Below are positions 49,377-56,980 of a stretch of DNA of 64,000 nucleotides, in pieces (positions within the stretch are counted from its first letter, which is position 1; every line of letters starts with the position of its first letter). Under the pieces are notes generated by a model. That model saw nothing but the letters and a program-made list of their open reading frames with translations. It made no database searches and was not told the DNA's origin. The translations under genes were made by a program, and so were the position numbers. This DNA comes from Campylobacterales bacterium (lineage in GTDB: Bacteria > Campylobacterota > Campylobacteria > Campylobacterales > Sulfurimonadaceae), in the NCBI GenBank assembly GCA_016938735.1, contig JAFGUB010000008.1, forward strand, positions 172,449-236,448. The letters run 5' to 3'.

Positions 49377-50770
49377 GTCTGCTCTACTTTGTTTTACTGC
49401 CGCTTTTAGCCCTCTTTTTGATGCCGCTCTACCGTAAGCATCTGCATATCATCAGCGTTATGCTCAACCTCACGCTGCTCACACTCGCCCTTACATGTAC
49501 CCACACGCTGCCTATGGTCGAGCGCGTAGCGGTTGATCTGCCCTTTGCCATCACCTTTGTGCTTGAGCGCGCCTCGTGGCTGCTGCTCACCCTTTTTACC
49601 CTTATCATGAGCCTGGTGTCACTTTATCACCTGCGCTACGGCAATGACAAGGCGCTGTTTGTCGCAAGCACCATGCTGGGTGTCGGTGTATCGGGGCTGA
49701 TTTTGAGTCATGATCTCTTTAACATCTACATCTTTTTTGAGATCAGCTCCATCAGCGCCTATCTGCTCACCGCCCTCAATCAAGATGTCAAAGCCTACGG
49801 TGGAGCGATTCGCTACATGATCGTCGGCGCCTTTGCCTCGCTCTTTTTGCTGCTGGGCATTATGCTCATCTATCTGAGCATCGGGGTGCTTGACATCGGG
49901 GCTATAGCGGAGCGCTTTGGGCTCATTGAGCCGCGATTACAGTTTTTGATCCTGCTCTCGCTCTTTATCGGTTTTGGGATCAAGGCCGAACTTTTTGGGC
50001 TCAACTTCTGGGTGGCCGATATCTATCAGGCGTCTCGCAGCAGCGTCGGATCACTCTTTAGCGCCCTGCTCTCCAAAAGCTACCTTTTTGTGCTTTTCCA
50101 TCTGACCTATCTCTTACATGTAAGCCCTTCTCAACTCTTTTTCTTGGGGCTTATCGGAGCGCTCACCTTTGTAGCGGCGGAGTTCTCCGCGTTTAAGAGC
50201 CATGAGAGCAAACGCATCTTTGCCTTCTCCACCCTAGGACAAATCGGCATCATCACCCTCGCGCTCTCCTACGCCGATGCGATGCTCAGCGCGGCCGCGC
50301 TGATGCTCATCCTCACCCACGCAGTGGCCAAAACAGCTCTTTTTTTGGCCCTAGATCTGCTGGAGCGTCACTTTCACTCCAGCCACAGCACCATCTTCGC
50401 CCGCTTTCACGCCCCCTTTTTGATGGGCATTATCGCACTCGCCGGGCTCTCTTTGTTGGGCATTCCCCCCTTTGCGGGATTTGTCGCCAAGCTTTCGATA
50501 CTCACAGGTCTTGCCTCACTCGAGGCTTATGGCGCAGTGGCGCTAATTTTGCTCATCTCGCTGATCGAAGCGGCCTATCTCTTTAGACTGCTAACGGGTT
50601 TTCGCCAAGGCACAGGCAAAGAGAGGCTCTACGTCGCATGGAGCCACAAGCTTTTGCTGGGGTTTATGGTGCTGCTTTTGCTCGGTTTTGGACTCATGCC
50701 CGAACCTCTGTTGCAACTGTGTCAAGCAGCGGCAGCATCGATGCTAGGAGGCAACCATGTTCCACTTTGA
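49373..50770 (+). CDS. Antiporter-like subunit 1 (MrpD/MbhH type)
   Basis: A 465-residue protein with about 14 membrane segments of the Proton_antipo_M family. The key residues are present: the Glu in TM5 (FNIYIFFEISSISAYLL), the Lys in TM7 (SALLSKSYLFVLF) and FSTLGQIG in TM8. It is homologous to NuoL/M/N and to MbhH, so it should pump protons or exchange H+ and Na+. A second antiporter-like gene follows at once, giving two pumps. Confidence 0.93.
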   Translation: MSLLYFVLLPLLALFLMPLYRKHLHIISVMLNLTLLTLALTCTHTLPMVERVAVDLPFAITFVLERASWLLLTLFTLIMSLVSLYHLRYGNDKALFVASTMLGVGVSGLILSHDLFNIYIFFEISSISAYLLTALNQDVKAYGGAIRYMIVGAFASLFLLLGIMLIYLSIGVLDIGAIAERFGLIEPRLQFLILLSLFIGFGIKAELFGLNFWVADIYQASRSSVGSLFSALLSKSYLFVLFHLTYLLHVSPSQLFFLGLIGALTFVAAEFSAFKSHESKRIFAFSTLGQIGIITLALSYADAMLSAAALMLILTHAVAKTALFLALDLLERHFHSSHSTIFARFHAPFLMGIIALAGLSLLGIPPFAGFVAKLSILTGLASLEAYGAVALILLISLIEAAYLFRLLTGFRQGTGKERLYVAWSHKLLLGFMVLLLLGFGLMPEPLLQLCQAAAASMLGGNHVPL

Positions 50771-52358
50771 AGCCACCTTGCTTGCCCACCTCTTTTTTGG
50801 CCTTAGCCTTTTGGTGATCCTCCCGCTGCTGCGCAGGCGCGATTTAGTGCTGCACCTGCTCTTGCTGCTCTCTCTGGGCATCCTCTTTTATGCCTCTAGC
50901 CTCGCAACGCTCTTTATCGGCTGGGAGATGATGGGCTGGAGCAGCTACTTTATCCTTGCCTCAAGCGCGCGCGTCGCTACTTTGCAGCGCTATATCCTCT
51001 TTAACCTCGGCGGAGCTTTTGCGCTGCTAGGCGCTATTGCGCTGCTTTATGGCTTTATGGGGAGTTTGGAGTATCGTGATATCGACGCCTCACTCTTGCC
51101 GCCGTGGGCGATGAATGCCATAGCCCTTCTGCTCTTTGTGGCTGTTTTTGTCAAATCAGGCATCATCGGTCTGCATGACTGGGTGGTCGATAGCTATAGC
51201 GAAGCAACGCCTCTCTTTAGTGCCATCCTCAGCGCCATCCTCTCCAAAGCGGGCATTTATCTCTTTATTGTGATGTTTATGGTGCTGCTCAAAGAGGGCG
51301 CAACGGAACCGCTGCTCTTTGAGATAATGGCGTGGCTGGGCGTCATCACCTCCATCGTCGCCACCTTCAAGGCCATCTCCCAAGATGAGATGAGGCGGCT
51401 GCTTGCCTACTCCTCAATCGCCCAAATCGGCTATATCATCACCATTTTGGCACTCATGCAAGGATTCGCTCTTGAGGCTGCGCTCTATCATACGCTCATC
51501 CATACGCTCATCAAACTACTGCTCTTTATGAATATCGCCTCCATCATCGCCATCACCCAAAAAGAGCGCTTTAGTGAGCTTGGCGGCATGATCTACCATG
51601 CCCCCGTACTCTTTCTCCTGCTGGTCATCGGCATCATCGCTTTAGCCGGCATGCCCCTGCTTGGAGGCTTTAACAGCAAGTTTCTTATCTATACGGCGCT
51701 GTTAGAAGAGAAAAGAGCGCTCTTGCTTGGCGCCGTCATGTTCAGCTCCGCTTCTGCCTTTTTGTACTGCTACAAGCTGGTCTATGGCATCTATCTGGGT
51801 CAGCGCCCTCAAGAAGCATCTTTACATGTAAGCCCCAAAAGCTACTATCTGCCCCAGCTACTCAGCGCGGCTCTTTTGGTGCTTTTGGCTCTGTTACCCT
51901 CGCTCCCTGTGGGCTACCTTAGCGTGATCGGCGTAGAGCTGGGCTTTGCGCCTCTGGATGACTCCAACCTTTTTATCTTGCAAAGCGCCTTTGGCTCCTT
52001 TCATGGCGGCGCGCTGATGGGCGCGTTTGGCGTGGCTTTTGTAGCACTGCTGGGACTCTTGCAGCTTGCCCACTCCAAAGCCAAAAAGGTCAAAGACCCG
52101 CTTGATATCAGCTACTGCGGCGAAGTTCCTCGCTCGGAGACCAACCTGCACTTTGGCTATGGCATGGGCTATGAGTTGCACCGCATCAGCTTTATCGCCC
52201 CCCTGCTGCGCCATCACTCCAGAGTTCTATGGGATCGTCTAAGCCTCATCGCCTCAGACTTCTCAGCACTGCTAAGCTCACTCTATAGCCTCAGCGCTCA
52301 GCATGTAACGCTGCTTGCACTGCTGCTCTTTACCCTGCTGCTTTTAGGAGGTCAATAA
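50757..52358 (+). CDS. Antiporter-like subunit 2 (MbxH'-like, NuoL type)
   Basis: A 533-residue protein of the same family. The TM5 Glu lies in LFIGWEMMGWSSYF and the TM7 Lys in AILSAILSKAGIYLF; YSSIAQIGYI follows. The C-terminal extension (about 440-533) has GYGMGYELHRISFIAPL and a final hydrophobic segment, which could be the lateral connector to the NuoH-like subunit. Having two antiporter-like subunits fits Mbx/MBS complexes; Mbh hydrogenases have one. It overlaps the previous gene by 14 nt. Confidence 0.92.
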   Translation: MFHFEATLLAHLFFGLSLLVILPLLRRRDLVLHLLLLLSLGILFYASSLATLFIGWEMMGWSSYFILASSARVATLQRYILFNLGGAFALLGAIALLYGFMGSLEYRDIDASLLPPWAMNAIALLLFVAVFVKSGIIGLHDWVVDSYSEATPLFSAILSAILSKAGIYLFIVMFMVLLKEGATEPLLFEIMAWLGVITSIVATFKAISQDEMRRLLAYSSIAQIGYIITILALMQGFALEAALYHTLIHTLIKLLLFMNIASIIAITQKERFSELGGMIYHAPVLFLLLVIGIIALAGMPLLGGFNSKFLIYTALLEEKRALLLGAVMFSSASAFLYCYKLVYGIYLGQRPQEASLHVSPKSYYLPQLLSAALLVLLALLPSLPVGYLSVIGVELGFAPLDDSNLFILQSAFGSFHGGALMGAFGVAFVALLGLLQLAHSKAKKVKDPLDISYCGEVPRSETNLHFGYGMGYELHRISFIAPLLRHHSRVLWDRLSLIASDFSALLSSLYSLSAQHVTLLALLLFTLLLLGGQ

Positions 52359-53239
52359 TGCTGCTGCTTGATCTTCTCCTGATGCTGTTGATCGCTTATG
52401 GTTTTGGGTTTTTGTATTATGGGCTCTATCGCAACCTCAGTGCGCGCGTTCATGGGCGTTTTGGCCCCTCACTGGCGCAATCGTTTTCTGACAGCATCAA
52501 GCTCTTTGTCAAAGAGGAGAGCACAACCTTTGGCTGGATGTTTTATCTAGGGCCTGTCATCATGGCCAGCGGTGCGGTTTTGAATGTGCTTTTTATTCCT
52601 TTTTTGAATCAAGGCGAGAGCCTGCAGGGGCTAAGCAGCTATGGCAACCTCATTGTGGTGCTCTATCTGATGGTTCTGGGGCCATTAGGCAATGCGCTAG
52701 GGGTGGGGAGCAGTGGCAATCCTTTTGGGGTGATGGGTGTCACACGCGGTCTGACCCGTCTTTTGGCGCTTGAGCTCCCTTTTTATCTCGCTGCCATCGG
52801 GGTGATGATCGATGCGGGGAGCGCTGATTTTGGCATCATCATGCAAGCTCAAAGTACGCAAAGCAATATGTTCGCCCATCCCCTGCTCTTTGCGGCGGCT
52901 TTTATCTCGTTTTTGGGCTTTATGGGCAAATCCCCTTTTGATGTGGTGGGTGCGCCCCAAGAGGTCTATAGCGGCCCCGCTACCGAATTTAGCGGCAAGT
53001 TTCTAGCTCTTCTGATGAGCCAAAGCGCCATGTTTAGCTTTGCCAAACTGCTGCTGATGGTCAATCTCTTTTGGGGCGGGGCGGATCATCTGGGTGAACT
53101 GGTCGCCAAAACCTTTGTGCTCTTTGTGGCCGCTACCTTTATCGGCAGTGTCTATGCCCGCTTTAGCACGGTTCAGAGTGTTGAGTTTTTAATCCGCATT
53201 CCCACCTTGCTTGGCATCGTGGGCTTAGCGTTACTATAA
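52358..53239 (+). CDS. NuoH/MbhM-like membrane anchor subunit
   Basis: A 293-residue membrane protein of the complex I subunit 1 family (about eight segments) with SFSDSIKLFVKEES, GPLGNALGVGSSGNPFGVMGVTRGLTRLLALELPF and KSPFDVVGAPQEVYSGPATEFSG. These loops connect the redox arm to the ion-pumping arm. In the operon it precedes the small (NuoB-like), NuoC-like, large and ferredoxin-like subunits, an order matching MbxM-J-K-L-N. Confidence 0.92.
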   Translation: MLLLDLLLMLLIAYGFGFLYYGLYRNLSARVHGRFGPSLAQSFSDSIKLFVKEESTTFGWMFYLGPVIMASGAVLNVLFIPFLNQGESLQGLSSYGNLIVVLYLMVLGPLGNALGVGSSGNPFGVMGVTRGLTRLLALELPFYLAAIGVMIDAGSADFGIIMQAQSTQSNMFAHPLLFAAAFISFLGFMGKSPFDVVGAPQEVYSGPATEFSGKFLALLMSQSAMFSFAKLLLMVNLFWGGADHLGELVAKTFVLFVAATFIGSVYARFSTVQSVEFLIRIPTLLGIVGLALL

Positions 53240-53250
53240 AGGAGCGTGTC

Positions 53251-53865
53251 ATGGACGAGGGTTTTATTCCTTATCAGCAGAGCCTTGAGGATGAAGAGCA
53301 GAGCATTAAGAGCACCCAAAGCGTCATCGAGCAGGCCATCGCTTGGTTTCGCGCTCATAGCATGTTCGTGCTGGCCTATGGCACAGGATGCGGCGCGATT
53401 GAGATGCCGCCCACCTTTACCAGTCGTTACGATATCGAGCGTCTTGGGGTGGTGGGCGTGGCGACACCCAGACAAGCGGACATCCTCATCGTCTCAGGCT
53501 ACTGCTCTCCTAAAACCCTCAAACGGGTCATTCGCAGCTATGAGCAGATGAGTGAGCCCAAATACATCATCGGTCTTGGCAGCTGCACCATCAATGGCGG
53601 CATGTACTGGGACAGCTACAACACCATCAAAAAGCTGGATGACTTTTTGCCTGTGGATATGTATGTCAATGGCTGCATGCCCAGACCCGAGGCGCTGATT
53701 GAGGGCTTTGTGAAGCTGCAAGAGAAGATCCGCGCCAATAGCAGCGAAGCAGGCTATATCCAATACCGTACCCGTTATGCGCACTACAGAGCCAACCAAG
53801 AGCGCCTCTTTGGCACTCAGGTGCAGCCCCGTTATGAAGAGAACTTTGCGGGGATGAATCTATGA
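53251..53865 (+). CDS. NuoB/MbxJ-like small subunit with altered cluster ligands
   Basis: A 204-residue protein of the complex I 20 kDa / hydrogenase small subunit family: TGCGAIEMPP (Cys47), GSCTINGG (Cys112) and NGCMPRPEAL (Cys142). Complex I has a CC pair in the first motif and Mbh/Ech have CxxC; here only Cys47 remains and residue 48 is Gly. An extra Cys85 lies in VSGYCSPK. Three regular ligands plus an optional fourth suggest a site-differentiated [4Fe-4S] cluster, as described for the sulfane reductase MBS. AAAGGAGCGTGTC precedes the start. Confidence 0.92.
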   Translation: MDEGFIPYQQSLEDEEQSIKSTQSVIEQAIAWFRAHSMFVLAYGTGCGAIEMPPTFTSRYDIERLGVVGVATPRQADILIVSGYCSPKTLKRVIRSYEQMSEPKYIIGLGSCTINGGMYWDSYNTIKKLDDFLPVDMYVNGCMPRPEALIEGFVKLQEKIRANSSEAGYIQYRTRYAHYRANQERLFGTQVQPRYEENFAGMNL

Positions 53866-54398
53866 TGAGCTATCTTGAAGAGCACTATGAGCTCATTCAT
53901 AAAACTCCCAGACTCTTTGCCTTACATGTAACGCGTGAGCAGCTTTTAGATACCCTGCATCAGATCACGACGCACACCTCCTTTGACACCCTCTCCCAGC
54001 TGACATGCACCGACTGGATCGAAGAGGAGCGCTTTGAGCTGGGCTATATGCTTACCAACGCGCTACGTAGTCACAATCTGATGCTCAAGTGCTCCATAGC
54101 GCGCGACAAGGTCACCATGCCAAGCCTCGCGCTGCTCTTTGCCCAAGCGGAGGTGATGGAGCGTGAGCTGCATGAGATGTTTGGCATCGGCTTTGAGGGT
54201 AATGAGACCCTTTATGATTTTGCGCTGGAGGGGTGGTGCGATATCCCTCCGATGCGCCGTGAGTTTGACACCCTTGCCTACGTGAACGCGCACTACGACT
54301 TTCGCGAAGGTCGTGAGGACAACCTCGATGTCAAAGAGGAGATCAAAAAACGTAAAGCCGCTGCCAAAAGCGCCAAGGAGACCCCCAGTGGAGCGTAA
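53862..54398 (+). CDS. NuoC/MbxK-like subunit
   Basis: A 178-residue protein of the complex I 30 kDa family. It has LTCTDWIEEERFELGYML and ERELHEMFGIGFEGNE, with DIPPMRREF near the C-terminus. The C-terminal tail is Lys-rich (KEEIKKRKAAAK). It overlaps the small-subunit gene (ATGATGA) and overlaps the large-subunit gene by 11 nt. It links the small and large subunits in the peripheral arm. Confidence 0.9.
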   Translation: MMSYLEEHYELIHKTPRLFALHVTREQLLDTLHQITTHTSFDTLSQLTCTDWIEEERFELGYMLTNALRSHNLMLKCSIARDKVTMPSLALLFAQAEVMERELHEMFGIGFEGNETLYDFALEGWCDIPPMRREFDTLAYVNAHYDFREGREDNLDVKEEIKKRKAAAKSAKETPSGA

Positions 54399-55494
54399 AG
54401 TCATCACCATCTATCATGGCCCCCAGCATCCGGGTATCACGGGCAATATGAGCGTGGAGCTGGATCTCATGGGTGAGACCATCACCAGAGCGCGCACCCA
54501 TGTGGGCTATCTGCACCGTGGATTTGAGAAGCTTATTGAGCGGCGCACCATTATTCAGGCCTTCACTATCGTCTGTCGTATCTGCGTGCCCGAACCCGAC
54601 CCCAACGAGGCCAATTTCGCTCTGGCGGTCGAGCGTCTAGCAGGCATCGAGGTGAGTGAGCGCGCAAGCTATATCCGCGTAATGGTACTGGAGATGGCAC
54701 GCCTTGGGGCGCAACTGCTCTGGATGGCAGGTCAAAGCGGCTCAGTGGGACTGGGTACGGTGGGGCAGTGGAGCATCTATGATCGTGACTTGATTTTGGA
54801 TCTTTTTGAGCAGCTCACGGGTGGGCGGGTCTATCACATGTACATCTACCCCGGTGGCGTGCGCCGTGAGCTGCCTGATGGTTTTTTAGAGCGCCTCAGT
54901 GCGCTGCTGGACTACCTGCAAAAGCGCCTTGATGCCTATGATCGGCTCTTCTTTGACAACGCCAGTTTTCAAAAGCGCGCCATCGGTGTGGGGGTTGTGC
55001 GCGGCGAAGAGGTACTGCGCAGAGGCTTCAGCGGTCAAGTGCTGCGCGGCTGTGGCTTTGCGCGCGACCTACGCCGCGACAACCCCTACCTGCTCTATGA
55101 CCAGCTGGAATTTGACATTCCCACCCAGAGTGCAGGCGATGTCTATGCCAGAGCACTGGTGCGACGCGCCGAGATGCGTGAATCGATTCGGATCTTGCGC
55201 CAAGTGATCGCGCAGATGCCCGAGGAGGGCGCCATCATGCAAAAACTCCCCAAACACCGCAAATTTACCCTACCCAAAGAGGATACCTACGTCGCGGTTG
55301 AGTCGGCGCGCGGTGAGTTTGGCTACTATATGGCAGGCGATGGCAGTGAGATGATTCGGCGTATGCAGGTCAAAGGCCCCTCACTGATTCATGCTTTTAG
55401 CCTTCTTGAGCCCCTGCTGGTGGGCGAAGAGCTCTCCAATGTGGCACTCATCATGAATTCACTGGGCATCTGTCCGCCTGAAATCGAGAGGTAA
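54388..55494 (+). CDS. NuoD/MbxL-like large subunit with incomplete NiFe ligand set
   Basis: A 368-residue protein of the complex I 49 kDa / NiFe hydrogenase large subunit family. It has HGPQHPGITGNMS, GYLHRGFEKLIE and LRGCGFARDLRRD. The N-terminal CxxC of hydrogenases is kept (Cys63-Arg-Ile-Cys66). The C-terminal CxxC has become Cys362-Pro-Pro-Glu365, so one of the four NiFe ligands is missing. Complex I lacks all four. The intermediate state points to an Mbx/Ehr-type (energy-converting-hydrogenase-related) complex rather than a hydrogenase. I chose the GTG at 54388 with AAGGAGACC ahead; it overlaps the NuoC-like gene. Confidence 0.92.
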   Translation: MERKVITIYHGPQHPGITGNMSVELDLMGETITRARTHVGYLHRGFEKLIERRTIIQAFTIVCRICVPEPDPNEANFALAVERLAGIEVSERASYIRVMVLEMARLGAQLLWMAGQSGSVGLGTVGQWSIYDRDLILDLFEQLTGGRVYHMYIYPGGVRRELPDGFLERLSALLDYLQKRLDAYDRLFFDNASFQKRAIGVGVVRGEEVLRRGFSGQVLRGCGFARDLRRDNPYLLYDQLEFDIPTQSAGDVYARALVRRAEMRESIRILRQVIAQMPEEGAIMQKLPKHRKFTLPKEDTYVAVESARGEFGYYMAGDGSEMIRRMQVKGPSLIHAFSLLEPLLVGEELSNVALIMNSLGICPPEIER

Positions 55495-55498
55495 CGCG

Positions 55499-55891
55499 AT
55501 GAAATTTGAACTCAAAAACAGCCTCGCACCGCTGAGTGCTCTGAGCAAAATCTTTGAACACCCCCAAACCCTCTGCTATCCTGAGGTCAAAAGTGAAACG
55601 GTGAGCGGATACCGTGGATTTCATATCAATGATCTCTCTACATGTATCGGCTGCGCCAACTGCCAAGATGTCTGCATGAATGAGGCGATTGATATGATCG
55701 CCATCGACAAAGACAAAAATCCCAAAAACAACAGCGGCTGCATCCCCCGCATCGACTATGGACGCTGCTGCTGGTGCTCGCTCTGCACCGACGTCTGCCC
55801 GCCTGATTCGCTCAAGCTAGAAAGCGAGTGCATTTGGGCCGATGACGATGCCAACCGCTTTTTGTATCAACCCAAGGACAAGCCATGCTAG
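55499..55891 (+). CDS. NuoI/MbxN-like ferredoxin-type subunit
   Basis: A 130-residue protein with two [4Fe-4S] motifs, CIGCANCQDVC (about residues 50-60) and CCWCSLCTDVCPP (about 84-96). The sequence matches the NuoI/MbhN family, which passes electrons from ferredoxin to the small-subunit cluster. No NuoE/F/G-like NADH module is encoded nearby, so ferredoxin is the likely donor. It starts 4 nt after the large-subunit gene. Confidence 0.92.
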   Translation: MKFELKNSLAPLSALSKIFEHPQTLCYPEVKSETVSGYRGFHINDLSTCIGCANCQDVCMNEAIDMIAIDKDKNPKNNSGCIPRIDYGRCCWCSLCTDVCPPDSLKLESECIWADDDANRFLYQPKDKPC

Positions 55892-56340
55892 GTCAATTTA
55901 TCTTGCTTTTTTTGGTCTGGATCGCTCTGAGCAACTCTTTACATGTACAAGAGCTGCTTACTGGCGCTCTGGTGGCACTGTCCATCACCCTCTTTATCCG
56001 CCCAAAGCCCCTGCCATGGCTACGCATCGTGGGTACTTATGTGCGTTTTATTCCCACCTTTTTAGTAGCCCTTGTACGTGCCAACATCGATGTAGCGCGC
56101 ATCGTGCTCAGCCCGCGTATTTCTATTCGCCCGGGTATCGTGAAGTTGCACACCACGCTCAAGCACGACCATGACAAACTGCTGCTCGCCAACGCCATCA
56201 CCCTCACCCCCGGCACCCTCACACTCAAGCTCCACGACGACACCCTCTTTGTTCATGTCCTCGATCTATCGAGCCATCAAACCGACACGCTGCAAGATGT
56301 GATCATTGAACCTTTTGAAAAGCTGCTGCGCAGCGCCTAG
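55885..56340 (+). CDS. MrpE/MbhA-like subunit, placed last
   Basis: A 151-residue protein of the MnhE/MrpE family: two membrane segments at the start (LLFLVWIALSNSLHVQELLTG) and LANAITLTPGTLTL near the middle. In Mbh, Mbx and Mrp operons this subunit is usually the first gene; here it is moved to the end of the operon. It overlaps the ferredoxin-type gene by 7 nt. A palindrome variant at 55939 encodes Leu-His-Val. Confidence 0.9.
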   Translation: MLGQFILLFLVWIALSNSLHVQELLTGALVALSITLFIRPKPLPWLRIVGTYVRFIPTFLVALVRANIDVARIVLSPRISIRPGIVKLHTTLKHDHDKLLLANAITLTPGTLTLKLHDDTLFVHVLDLSSHQTDTLQDVIIEPFEKLLRSA

Positions 56341-56410
56341 TGAGCGCTGTTATGAGCACCAATCCCTAAACTCCCAAACGCACCGCAACTGCGGCACATT
56401 GGATTCTCAC

Positions 56411-56971
56411 TCACCCCGAAATCATCCGCGACGTGACCCCTTTTTGATCCCGATGCTCCGCCACTACCACACCGATTACATGTAATGGCACAAACGCCGC
56501 CACCGCCCACGCCAAAAACTCATGCGCCGATTTGATCTGACCCAGCATCGCTTTTTCTAGCCCAAAATCGCCGCCGTAGTGCAGCGCCATGCCGCTTAGG
56601 GCCATAAACCCCAGCACGCCATAAAGCCCAAAATACCCTACATGTACCAGCCGCATATGCCAATCTTGCGCCCGCTCATACCCAAAACCGCCGCGCAGCA
56701 CCATCCCGGCGCGCCATAGCAAAAGCAGCGCAAGCATCCATCCAAAAATGATATGCCACTCCCACATCGGCGCACGAATCGCCACCGCAATCGCCTTGGC
56801 CTGATCCGGCGCAACGGTGATGCCGAACTCATCCATCTTCTGCGCGATCAACGCACTGTTCTCCCGCCAACTCAAAAAGGTCTTGCGCAGAAAAAAGGTG
56901 CCCAAAAGCCCTGTAATCGCCACCGCATGCAGCCAATGCCACAGGCGTAGAGCGGGTGAATAATGTCGCAT
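56411..56971 (-). CDS. Cytochrome b561/hydrogenase-type b-cytochrome domain protein
   Basis: A 186-residue membrane protein with four segments. Possible haem-ligand histidines lie in LRLWHWLHA, WHIIFGW, SAHEFLAW and PLHVIGVV. This is the Ni/Fe-hydrogenase/formate dehydrogenase cytochrome b-type domain, which passes electrons between a periplasmic redox partner and the quinone pool. TTTAGGAGGATAGG is a strong ribosome-binding site. It starts 9 nt after mfd on the same strand, and no redox partner gene is adjacent. Confidence 0.85.
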   Translation of the reverse strand: MRHYSPALRLWHWLHAVAITGLLGTFFLRKTFLSWRENSALIAQKMDEFGITVAPDQAKAIAVAIRAPMWEWHIIFGWMLALLLLWRAGMVLRGGFGYERAQDWHMRLVHVGYFGLYGVLGFMALSGMALHYGGDFGLEKAMLGQIKSAHEFLAWAVAAFVPLHVIGVVVAEHRDQKGVTSRMISG

Positions 56972-56980
56972 CCTATCCTC

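Noticed and set aside
47493..56340. Operon as complex I (Nuo) or as a group 4 NiFe hydrogenase
   Set aside because: No NuoE/F/G and no separate NuoA/J/N set as in complex I. The presence of MrpB/E/F/G-like genes argues against complex I. The large subunit lacks one NiFe cysteine and no maturation genes are nearby, so a working hydrogenase is unlikely.
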